Assembly: GCF_004379255.2 (NCBI RefSeq)
Contig: NC_056041.1
Coordinates: 18,011,559-18,075,558 of the forward strand
Direction of reading: 5' to 3'
Source: Salvia splendens
Taxonomy: Eukaryota > Streptophyta > Magnoliopsida > Lamiales > Lamiaceae
Length of the DNA: 64,000 bases
Positions 43,323 through 52,956 of the stretch are shown piece after piece. The translations under genes were made by a program, and so were the position numbers. The first letter of the stretch is position 1. Every line of letters starts with the position of its first letter. The notes below the pieces were generated by a model that did not search any database, had not been told where the DNA came from, and was given only the letters and a program-made list of their open reading frames with translations.

Positions 43323-44199
43323 GAGCATGCGCAGCGGTGGCGTCCGCCGCCACCGCCGTCCGCGCCGCTGGCACGGACGCCATCCGCCGTCGCTGCGCTC
43401 GCGCCGCTGGCATGGTGCTGCTCGATGTATCGAGCACGTCCGTGCCAGCTGACGCACACGTGGCGGCACGGGATTGGGCAATTTAAACTTTTTTTTTTAA
43501 AAAAATCGGTATTTAATTATAAATAATGCTAAAAAAAAATATTTTCCAAATCCCAAAAATATGGCCGTTTTTTTCCCGTTTTTTCTGATTTTTTTTATTT
43601 TTTTTTTCCAAAATCATCTATAAATACACACATTCATCACTCATTTATCACATCAATTCATCTCTCATTCATCTCTCATTCATAATTCTTATACAAAGTA
43701 TCAACACATTCAACCTTCACTCAAAACATCAAATGGATTTCACTCATCTCATGGCGGAAGCGGAGGCGAGCATACGACGGTTGGCCAGAGGATCGAGACA
43801 AGACACACAATGCGCGATACTCGAATCCACAATCAACTACAAGAAGACCTAATCAACCACATGTGGGCGAAATTCGGCAACGAGTAGTGGTTTTTTTAAT
43901 TTTTAGGATTTTAATTATGTAATTTTTAATTTTAGGATTTTAATTATGTAATTTTTCATTTTTAGGATTTTAATTGTGTAATGCTTAATTTTATTTGTCA
44001 TTTGTAATATTTATTGTGGTATTTAAATGAATTTTAATATTATGGAAATGTTATTGTTTAATTGAATTTTAAATTAATTGTGCTCGTCCTTGTGGAAGAG
44101 CACAGTTGTGGGTGTTGTGCTCTTGCCAGACGGCAGGCATGAATAGTACCGCCCGGGCCCATAACCGTACCGCTGGCAAAAGCACGGTTGTAGATGCTC
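43323..44199 (+). mobile_element. PIF/Harbinger derivative H3 with TGA target duplication and transposase tail
   Basis: Ends GAGCATGCGCAGCGGTGG and CACGGTTGTAGATGCTC lie between TGA copies (43320-43322 and 44200-44202). The leader (TCTATAAATACACA) and an ATG at 43734 lead into a short frame, MDFTHLMAEAEASIRRLARG. A different frame ending at 43885-43887 encodes TRIHNQLQEDLINHMWAKFG, the typical C-terminus of Harbinger transposases. The element has thus lost nearly all of its transposase gene by an internal deletion that joined its first and last codons. 877 bp. Confidence 0.82.
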
Positions 44200-44202
44200 T
44201 GA

Positions 44203-45018
44203 TGCTTCTGCAAATTTATCTGGCAAATCAGTCTCGTGATTGTGTATTGTTTTTTATTGATTAAATATTGTACACGAAAACTTGATTTTCGCCACTTCAA
44301 ATACACATCATCACCCAATCAATCTTGCAGAGTTATAGTACTCCGTTCATTTTTTTAATTGAACATGACTCATTTTTTTAAAATTTATCCCAATTAAAAT
44401 AATCTATTAATAAAAATAAAAACACTTTTATCTCTATTTTATTTTTTCTCTCTCCATTTAACATATAAAATAAAATTGCATAAAATTAAGTATTACCTTC
44501 CTTGGGACTAAAAGAGTATATATCTAAAATTTATAGTGTGTTTGGTTTATAAGATTCAATTTCACAACTCAATTTGTTCAGGATTTTGTGCCACAGGAAG
44601 GTTTATAGGTCTAATTATTTTATTATCATATACTCATTTAATTGTTATTTTTTACTTATTAATTTCGTATAAAGTGAATTACAAAATTAATATCTGGAAA
44701 ATGTACTTTGCATACTTTAGATATTTAAAATTGGAAAAAATATCAACACAACTTTCTAAATTAGAAACATAGCATCGTTTAAAGTCTTTAATTTCTATAT
44801 ATACATACCATTTTCACCTTCATTGCCCTTTAGTTTGTGTTATTTTGATACTTTATTTTATTTAGTAATATAAAATTTTTAAAAAGATAAAAATAGTGAT
44901 GGGGTGGAAAATGGGGATAGGACGGGTGTATAGTCTCCAAGCTAAAAGATAGAATGCTGATATGGTGGATGAAAAATGAAGACATGGCGAGTGTATAGTC
45001 TATAGGCTACAGTTAATG
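44203..45018. other. AT-rich intergenic DNA, possible old Stowaway at 44338-44521
   Basis: TAGTACTCCGTTCATTTTTT and CCTTGGGACTAAAAGAGTAT could be eroded Stowaway ends. Nothing else is recognised. Confidence 0.3.
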
Positions 45019-45026
45019 CCCTCAAA

Positions 45027-45447
45027 TAGAGATGCCCACGGTTCCGGAACCGGCGGTTACGGTTCAGAACCGCCGGTTCCGGTTTCAGAAATTGTCGAAC
45101 CGGAACCAAACATCAAGGGTGTTTCACGGTTCCGATTCCGGTTCCAAAATTGACGATACGGTTTCGGTTCGGAACCGGCGGTTTTCCTGCGATTTTTTTA
45201 CGCTTTTTCACGATTCCGAACCGCCAGTTTCCGACGGTTTTTCGCGGTTCCGGCTAGATTTCACGGTTTTCCTATTGTTTTTCACGGTTCCGGTACGGTT
45301 TCGGTTCGTAAAATTTGGAACCGCAACCGGCTCGCGGTTCAAAATATGGCGGCTCCGGTTCAAGAAAAAAGTCACGATTCCGGTTCGGAACCGGAACCGG
45401 CGGTTACAGTTCCGCAGTTAACTGCTGGAACCGAAAACCTTGGGCAT
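45027..45447. mobile_element. hAT-like MITE of GGTTCCGG repeats
   Basis: The ends TAGAGATGCCCACGGTTCCG and, reverse-complemented, ATGCCCAAGGTTTTCGGTTC are inverted. Flanks CCCTCAAA and GCCTCAAA match at 7 of 8 bases, the target length of hAT elements. The whole interior consists of GGTTCCGGTTC, GAACCGGCGG and similar self-complementary words, so an open frame of 129 codons across it is not a gene. Confidence 0.5.
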
Positions 45448-45455
45448 GCCTCAAA

Positions 45456-46088
45456 ATTATGTCATTTTCTTTAGAAAAAGTTAATGTCTATTTAGTTTAT
45501 CACATAATATTATAATAAATGTATTAAATTACACTTGCACAGTATTAAATGAGCAGATTATACAAATTTTCTCTTTAAATTATGGAAATTTAAGTGTCAT
45601 ATAAAAAGGTATCACATGACAAAAGAGAAGAGAAGAGATGAGATAGAGAGAGAACAGAGAGAGAAGAGGGAAGAGATGGAAAAAATAAGTCTTTTACATT
45701 ATGTTTAATAGGCTTCAGGGGTAAAAATAGAAATTAAGGATTTCAAATGATACTTTTTAAATTCATTGGCCTCAAGTGATATTTTTTTATTTCAAGGATC
45801 TAAAAGGTGTAAAGTGCATTTTTTTAGGGACCAAATTTAAAGTTCACTATTTGGTTAACTTGTAGCGAAGCACATTTGCAATATCTATACTTTATAAATA
45901 TCATTCGCTGATTTGTAGTCTCTGTATTTGTACTTATGCATGTTTTAAGTTTTTTCCCCCCACTTTTTGACACTTTTTCCGGATGATATCACCCCCAAAA
46001 GAGTAGAGGGCAATTTTATCGATTCATTTATCATTTTGCTGAAATTTTCCATTTAGCAAACTGATATAGTATTAATATTTATTACTTC
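45456..46088. other. AT-rich intergenic DNA, nothing recognised
   Basis: Contains a GAGA-rich patch near 45625-45675. No gene seen. Confidence 0.5.
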
Positions 46089-46109
46089 ATGTTTATTAAT
46101 TTGGAGTTT

Positions 46110-46475
46110 TTTTTTTAACACACACTCACATCGGAGTTTGAGATACATTGGCAAGCGAATCAGCCTCTTCCAGCCCCTCGTTGCCCACGAACTAGCCGTT
46201 TAACCACACTCAGACGGGTCCAGGCCAAGCACCGACCTCTCCCTTTCCCTCGTGGCCCACGAACTAGCTGCTTAACCACCCTCAGACGGGTCTCGACTCG
46301 TAAGTTGACCACCCTCAGACGGGTCCAGGCCCGTATGCTTGCAAAGTCCCAAGGCAACAAGCCTTGGGCCCACAGGGAAATTAATCCCAAGCTGCGCCAT
46401 CCAGGACTCAGGATCTCTTGGATGGCGCCATATCCTTGCCTCCCTTATCAACCAGTTGAGCTAGGAGGCTTGGAT
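46110..46475 (-). mobile_element. SINE-like retroposon with 21-bp target duplication
   Basis: Identical 21-bp flanks (46089-46109 and 46476-46496, core TGTTTATTAATTTGGAGTTT) enclose 366 bp. On the minus strand the 5' end has a tRNA-like box A (TAGCTCAACTGG) and a weaker box-B-like GATCCTGAGTCC. The 3' end, next to the left flank, is an A-tail (T-run on the plus strand). The middle has two or three copies of CACCCTCAGACGGGTC. This fits a tRNA-derived SINE copied by LINE machinery. No coding capacity. Confidence 0.75.
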
Positions 46476-46496
46476 ATGTTTATTAATTTGGAGTTT

Positions 46497-47127
46497 CTGT
46501 TGGGTTATTGTTAAATATTAATTATATCCTGAATTTTGATGTATGCGTGAAAATATTATAATCTTCAATATATGCGGAAAATAGAAATATCTGTCGCATT
46601 TCAACATTTTTTTCTACCCAAAATATCACTGAAATAAGAATCTTCATATCAAAATTTCAGAGACTAGACATAGTAGAAATGATAATGCCCCTCGGCTGAT
46701 TAACTAAAATTCTCTACTACATGACTTGATTTAACTGAATAAAGGCAAAATACTTCATCTTGAATTGAACAAATATAAATTGAGATTTGGCGCAAAATGT
46801 CAGAAAAAAATAAAATTAGACAAGTGATATGAATGATCAGCTTAGTTATCAAGCAAAATAAGATTTTATAATGTCGTTAAATTTCCCATTGGGCTCTGAT
46901 GGATTTTGGTGAAGTGTGCACACCATATTTGCATTGGATTATTGACTTTACATTTAAAATTATTTTTATTGATTTGTATATGAAATGCGTTGTGAGTTTA
47001 AAACACATCTCATTCTTTTGAATTTGAATTTGAATGATTCACTATAAGAGAGTACTGAATCTACATATTTGTATTTCATGAATGCACACAATATCACTAG
47101 TCAGTGCTGAACTTAGAAGATTCCAAA
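46497..47127. other. AT-rich intergenic DNA, 3' side of the TraB-like gene
   Basis: No gene or repeat recognised. The part near 47127 probably holds the 3' UTR of the minus-strand gene. Confidence 0.5.
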
Positions 47128-49150
47128 TCACATGAATTGGTTGTTATCAACATAATGAACCAAATCCGAAGCCACATTCGACACCCAATTCACAGTGGTG
47201 CCAAAAAAGAGTTCCCAAAACCAGAGATCCAATGCAAGAAGTGAAGATAATATGAGCAACGCTAGAGTTTGGTATCTATTTAAGGGCCACTGAAAGATTT
47301 CAGCTATTTTCTTAAGGAATGGGAGTGAGCTGCTTGTGAGATTCCTATTCTTTATGGACCACGCAGTTATCCACTGCACCTGGGAGGGGACGAGATCGAA
47401 CTCCTCCCGCAGCCTCCGTCCCAAGTCCGGCATGTGCCCTCCCCCGTACAGGATCGCAATCTTCTTGTTGCCACCATCAATGGCTCTCCGTAGCGCCTCT
47501 GTAGCAGCTCTGTTCCTCTCGCCGATGATCACAGATGTCTCTTCTACATCAGCTGTTACCTGTGCAAACCTATAAATAGAGGGACTTATATAGTTATATG
47601 CAAAAACTTGTACTATATTAATTATAATTAGTGAAAACTTACTCAGATGTCAGCCTCTTTGCTAGGAATACTTTCATTGCTGCACCGAAATCGAGCATGG
47701 ACAAGGCTTCTAATTCTGGATATTCTGATTGGTTTCCGATATCCGCACAAACACCTCCTATGATGAGCAGACCAACGAGAGGCATTGGAACAACGCGGGC
47801 AGCCCATAACAGTTTGGACCTCCAAGGACCAAGATCTTCTCGGGGCGGAGCAGGCTGCACCATAGCTTTTGTCGACTTAAGTGTCATATCTCTGGCAAAT
47901 GTGAAGAAGCTTTCACCCTTTTCAAGCTGAGTGAGTCAGGTAAAAGACTACAAATCACTACATGAATACTTTTACGCTGAACCGGAAAGACAACAAAGAA
48001 GTATTTTCCAGGAGTGCTGAAACAATATCTTGCAAAATCTGATCTTGATAAAAAAAATGTATGCAATACAATTCAGTTGAGGATATTAAGATGGAAATAT
48101 ACCTGAAGCAATTTAAAAGTTTCTAAGTCAAGATCTGCATGATACCAATTATCTGCTTGGTAGTCAAGACAATCTAATTGGAAGTCAAGCATAAGCAACT
48201 TGGCCATTTGTCGTTGAATGCATCCAATAATGTTAAATCCCCGTGAGTTTGAGCTCGTAAGTTTCTTCCTAGGCCCGGGGCTCCTTCTGTTTTCTAGACT
48301 CTCTCTGCTAGCAACCATCTCATAAAGAACACAGTCATATCCCTCGAGTTCTTTCTGTAGGGTTGCAAAGTATCTACAAAAACAGTTAGTCTAGAGTTTC
48401 TTATGCACACAACAATGAGAATGCTGGAACGAGAAACAAATTATAACTGTGCATATTTGATTACTCACTTATCCCTTTCATACATCATTTTTAAATCCCA
48501 ATTTCAGAATAGATTCAATGATTACATAAACACGGCCAAAATTTATCTCCAGAAATGGATTTACATTTAGGTATAAAATAAAACTGCAAACACCAAACAA
48601 TGTAGAATAGTGCAATAAAGTGGAAGATAAAGGTGAAGCCTGTTATCTGATTCTGACTTAATTATAAAATGAATGCTTTTACAGTTGCTCATATTTGACA
48701 ATTGAGTTGAAAGGCAGGCTTGAAATTTGAACAATTGAGCACTGAAAATTTAATAGAAATTTCTATTCAAAAAAACTTACTCCTTATCAGCAATATGAAT
48801 CGTGGAGACCAAATCAACCTACAGAGCAAAAAAACACTTATGAATAAAAGGCGCAAAGAAGAAGATTGGGGGTGAAAAAAAAGAAGAAATTATACTCGGA
48901 GAAACGGTTGAAGAAGGGAGAAGGGGAACTTCTTGCGGTAGGTGAGAAGAGCGGTTTGCAATTGGGCGTGGCTATCCCTCTTAAACCTCATGAAATCGGC
49001 GATGGAGTTATTCTGCAGGAACTGGTCGGCGTCGTCGATCTTGGCGGAGAGCCGGAGGCGTCTGCAGGGGCGATGGAAGTCGGAAGTGGAAGTAGATTGG
49101 AAAGAACATGTTAATTTTGGGGATGTAAACGCCACAGAGCTGTGGAGCAT
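47128..49150 (-). CDS. TraB/GumN-like protein, probably organellar
   Basis: Five exons: 49150-48896, 48818-48781, 48373-48103, 47926-47643, 47569-47128. All introns are GT-AG and the sum is 1290 nt (429 residues). Residues 1-35 are Ser/Thr/Arg-rich and low in acid, like a chloroplast transit peptide. The TraB-type core begins VDLVSTIHIADKEYFATLQK, continues VLYEMVASRE, and its end signature is KKIAILYGGGHMPDLGRRLR. Hydrophobic segments lie near residues 220-245 (RVVPMPLVGLLIIGGV) and close to the C-terminus (YQTLALLILSSLLALDLWFW), so the protein is probably membrane-bound. TraB-domain proteins are thought to be peptidase- or inhibitor-like; the plant role is unclear to me. The choice of acceptor for exon 5 (TATAG|GTTTGCACAG) was forced by the frame: the alternative four codons later gives a stop. 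Confidence 0.8.
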
Positions 49151-49261
49151 CTCTCTCTCTTTCTCTCTCGGTCGGGATGGAGAGGTTGTGTTGTGTGGGA
49201 AGAGATGATGAATTTCTGGAGCCCAACTGCCCAAGTTTTCACCTTCTATCCCAATAATCAA

Positions 49262-49279
49262 CCCCCCCCCCCCCCCCCA
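49262..49279. repeat. C homopolymer followed by A run
   Basis: About 18 C then 8 A, upstream of the TraB-like gene. Such a G/C run is hard to sequence, so its length should not be trusted. Confidence 0.85.
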
Positions 49280-49559
49280 AAAAAAAATCTCGTCCCTCAC
49301 ATGTTTTGTTCATGGTTACAAACTTAGATTTGCAAGTCCACTATTAAAACTCATTTTATTATTCTTGCTGAGATTTATTGCAAGTCATAAAACTCAATTT
49401 TTTATTTATGAAAATCAGTCTTTTAAAAAATTAACTAGTAGTAGTAGTATCATTATCACAATAACTCATGCTTAAATATGAGGATGTGATCCCAAAATTA
49501 AAAATTACATAATTAAATTTATAAAATATGATATTGCTGAAATCTATTTTTGAATTTAG

Positions 49560-49963
49560 AAAGGGTATGAGTGAGAGATAAAGATGTAAATGAGCTGTAT
49601 GAAAAATATGAAAGAGTGATAATTTGATGTGAAAAATAGATGATGAATGTGTGTATTTATAGATGATTTTGGGATAAATTTTTTTTTAAAAAAACAGTAA
49701 TAAAACGCCTATATTTTTGGGAATCCGAAAATATATTTTTTATAAGTGTTAATATTATTTTTTATTTAAAAAAATTTAATAATAGAAATTGCAACGGCTA
49801 AGCCGTTGGCCAATTGGGTGCTGCCACGTCGCCCTGCTCAGCGGCACGGACGTGCTCGAATCGAGCACGTCTGTGCCGTCGGCAAGAGTGCAGCGGAGGA
49901 CAACAGGGTGTCGCGCCGTTGGCACGGACGCGGTCCTTCAGCACGAGCATCGTTGGGATGCTC
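49560..49963 (-). mobile_element. Truncated Harbinger element H4
   Basis: The right end ATCGTTGGGATGCTC followed by TTA is a Harbinger terminus (GAGCATCCCAACG in the element's own direction). The GC-rich subterminal block (CGAGCACGTCTGTGCC) and TATA-type leader (on the minus strand) match H3. The other end is missing, so only the first 400 bp of the element remain. Confidence 0.6.
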
Positions 49964-50123
49964 TTATACTCCTTCCGCACACTTCTCTAGCTGAATCTTA
50001 TTCTTTTTTGAGTTGTCACATTGCAATTGAGTTATGTTTTTTTGGCAAAAGACAAAGTTATTATAACACTACCAAAATTCAAATTATGAAATTTGAATCT
50101 GGTTCGATTTGAATTGCCCAAAA

Positions 50124-50475
50124 AATTCAAATACAAAAGTTGGATCCTATTTGGAAAAATCTGAAATTGCTTAAATATAAATAAACATCTAATCCGATAT
50201 GATCTGAACATCCATAATTTTTTTAAAAATACAATCCAACCAAAAATCCAACAAATCCAAACCAACAATAAACATCCATAAGTTTTTGAATTTCACATAT
50301 TTAGCTCATCCCTAACCAACAAACTGTAAAATCTGGTTTGGATTTGTTGGATTTTATTTGGATCGTATTTTATAAAAATTACGGATGTTCAGATCATATG
50401 GGACTAGATGTTTATTTATTTTTAAGCAATTTCAGATTTTTCCAAATAGGACTGGACTTTTGAATTTGAATTTAG
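50124..50475. repeat. Long imperfect inverted repeat (arms about 140 bp)
   Basis: The left arm is about 50124-50275 and the right about 50339-50475, with a spacer near 65 bp. Paired segments include CATCTAATCCGATATGATCT with AGATCATATGGGACTAGATG, and AAAATCTGAAATTGCTTAAA with TTTAAGCAATTTCAGATTTT. A transcript would fold into a long hairpin. A further related block of the outer sequence lies at 50640-50710. It is probably a fold-back transposon; a small-RNA precursor is possible. Confidence 0.7.
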
Positions 50476-51800
50476 GGAGTTCTTTGGTTAAGACCCTTGA
50501 AGAGTTGAAGGGGGCTGACTACTCACATTACTCATAGGCATAATGGTACCAAAGACTGCTAGATAAATGCAACTGAAAACACTATGGGCAAGCATTCAAA
50601 ATTTTGATCGAATTGTAGCTCATTTATATCTGATATGAAAATTTAAATTTTTATGAAAAATGAATCAAATTTTGATTCGAACTGTCCAAAAATTCAAATT
50701 ATGAAATTCGATTCAATACAATAATTTTTAAATTGCATAGAAATGTATAAACCGAAAATCCAATGCAAAAAATCCAATATTAAATACCAGTAGAACCATT
50801 CAACACAACGGTTTTATGTAATGTTAAGTTTATCCTATCGATTAAAACATCCGAAATTTTAAAAAAATTCGTCTGAACCAAACCGAAAATCTGAACCAAA
50901 TTTTAAGTTTCAATATGGTTCGAATTAGATTTTCTGATTAAGGATATTTTGCTCACTCCTAGAAAAGAGCGTGCTCATTAATTATTGGCCCGTTTATACA
51001 CACCTCTTCGAGATCTTGTATCTAATACTCTACTTAATAGATTCTCCATAGTGTTTAGTCTTCCTTATACGATGAACGTAGTTGGCTCATCCTCACATTA
51101 TTAATGTTTTAATATGTGCGAACAAAAATTGAGAAAAAAACACTTTTCCAAATGATCACATGTGTTTGAACTTGATAATATTATGAATATTGTTCGAATA
51201 CGTCAATATAGTTTCTTTAGGCAGGATTCCAATTTTTAATCAAACAAACCACAAGAAACACAGTTTTGAAGCCAATTATGCGAATTATCATGCCACAACA
51301 AAGCATGAATCAGATCACTATCAAAATAATTTAAGGTGCGCGCCGCCGCTATGTTTGCCGATTGTCACTTCAATTCGTTGTCAAACTTTAGTTTTTAAAG
51401 TGTATTATTAAATAATAATAATAATAATAATAATAGTAAAATTAGTTGTATGCAAAAATTCTAGTTGTATAAACCGAAAAGTTACATTTGATGTGTTTTT
51501 ATTATATAGAGCAGATCTATTTGACATTATAGTATGAGGGGGATCGGAGGATGACCATCTTAGACTATTTTATATTTATTCGCCCAATTATTAGTATCTT
51601 TCAAAGTTTCTAGTAAGTTGTAGGTGTTTTTATCTCATTGTGAATTAGGAATAGAAATAAAATATACTCGTAATTACTTATTTTATAATTGTAATCTACC
51701 CTTAATTAAACTCAATAGGTATACGCACAATTAAAAAAATTAATCGAAGCTTTAACAGAAAAAAATAAATATCAGAATCATGGAAATGCCAGCCACCTTG
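50476..51800. other. AT-rich intergenic DNA upstream of the arabinogalactan-peptide gene
   Basis: No gene seen. An (ATA)n patch lies near 51410-51437. The last few hundred bases should contain the distal promoter of the next gene. Confidence 0.5.
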
Positions 51801-51807
51801 AATTGAA

Positions 51808-51813
51808 CACGTG
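51808..51813. promoter_or_regulatory. G-box CACGTG upstream of the arabinogalactan-peptide gene
   Basis: CACGTG lies about 95 bp before the TATA box. G-boxes bind plant bZIP and bHLH factors, so light or hormone control is possible. Confidence 0.5.
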
Positions 51814-51901
51814 CGTATTCATTTTCCTTGTATTCAACTCGAACGCGTTTCTTGGAACCTTCTCCAAACACGACTTCGACTCGTCCACTAATCACCGCAC
51901 C

Positions 51902-51909
51902 CTATAAAT
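51902..51909 (+). promoter_or_regulatory. TATA box of the arabinogalactan-peptide gene
   Basis: CTATAAATA, about 190 bp before the ATG, with a pyrimidine-rich leader beginning about 30 bp downstream. Confidence 0.7.
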
Positions 51910-52096
51910 ACCCCTCGTAAACCCCAACCCTTCGTCATTCGTATTTTCTGATTAATTAATTAACATTCATTCTTTCTCGAATATTGAAATTTCGTCCTTT
52001 TCTTTTTACTCTTTTGCCCTCGATCCCCAAATTCCTATTCTCTTCATCTTTTTCCGCCGATTTCCAGTCTCGACTCCGACCACGAATTCGATCGCC

Positions 52097-52377
52097 ATGA
52101 GGAGTTTCGTCGGCCTTCCGATGATCGCTTTTATACTGGTGACGCTTCGCCAATTCGCAGCCGGAGAGGGCGGCGCTCCTTCACCAGCACCGGCGCCTTC
52201 TAACGACGGTGAGTTGCGTATTTGATTTAATTTCGTTATGCTCTTTGCTGTTGAGGTTTTTAATTCGAAAAATTGCTCAAATTTTGTCGATTTGGTTTTG
52301 CAGGCACTGCGATTGATCAAGGAATTGCTTACACCCTGCTGTTTGTTGCGCTGGCGATTACTTATTTAATTCACTGA
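52097..52377 (+). CDS. AGP20-like: Arabinogalactan peptide (AGP16/20/22/41 type)
   Basis: Exons 52097-52208 and 52304-52377 (GACG|gtgagt, ttttgcag|GCAC) give 61 residues. Residues 1-22 are a signal peptide (MRSFVGLPMIAFILVTLRQF AA). A very short Pro/Ala core follows (GGAPSPAPAPSNDG), whose prolines are normally hydroxylated and carry arabinogalactan. The C-terminal part (TAIDQGIAYTLLFVALAITY LIH) is the conserved hydrophobic tail replaced by a GPI anchor in this family. The mature product is a peptide of about a dozen residues at the outer face of the plasma membrane. The DGTxIDQGIAY block is specific to this subgroup. The gene looks intact, with TATA and G-box upstream. Confidence 0.93.
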
Positions 52378-52946
52378 GTTAAATTGTTTTTTATTCTATT
52401 TTTTTAAGAGTTTTATGGAGATGATTTTGGTAGTTTAGTGATATTTATTCAATTCTTCATGCGTTTTCGCCAATTACTGGAGTGATGAAATTCCAGGAGT
52501 CCCCATATTTGTAGCTTACTTGTAGATAGAATTTTAATGAGAATGGTATTCACTTTTACGATTTAAATTTTAAACACTCTTTTTAAGTTTCGATCGAATA
52601 ATAGTAGTATTTGATATTTTGTATAACAAATTACTAATACTAATTGTCGTTCTTCATGTTATGAATTATACATACCCACAACTCGGGAAACAAATCTTCT
52701 AGATAAAAAATGTTTATAAAAATTTCAAATTTTGTGTATTTTATTATCAACTATATTTTGACTATAATAAATGAATTTACACCCAACATATTACATATCG
52801 AAGTTACATGAGAAAATTTCAAAAATCAGACAAAATAATAGTATACATATACTTACACATATCGAAGTCAAGGAAAAAGTTTTGAAAAACAGATAAAAGG
52901 TGAAATTACCATAATTAAATTTAAAAATTTAAAGATATTATGTACA
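52378..52946. other. 3' UTR and AT-rich intergenic DNA after the AG-peptide gene
   Basis: The first 150-200 bp probably form the 3' UTR (AATGAGAATGG near 52536). No other feature before the element F target site. Confidence 0.5.
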
Positions 52947-52956
52947 TATACAGTTA
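52947..52956. repeat. Target-site duplication TATACAGTTA, left copy (element F)
   Basis: A perfect 10-bp match to 55878-55887 at the other end of F. Confidence 0.9.

Noticed and set aside
45032..45421. 129-codon frame in the GGTTCCGG region as a gene
   Set aside because: Composition is dictated by the repeated GGTTCCGG word and there is no ATG context or domain.
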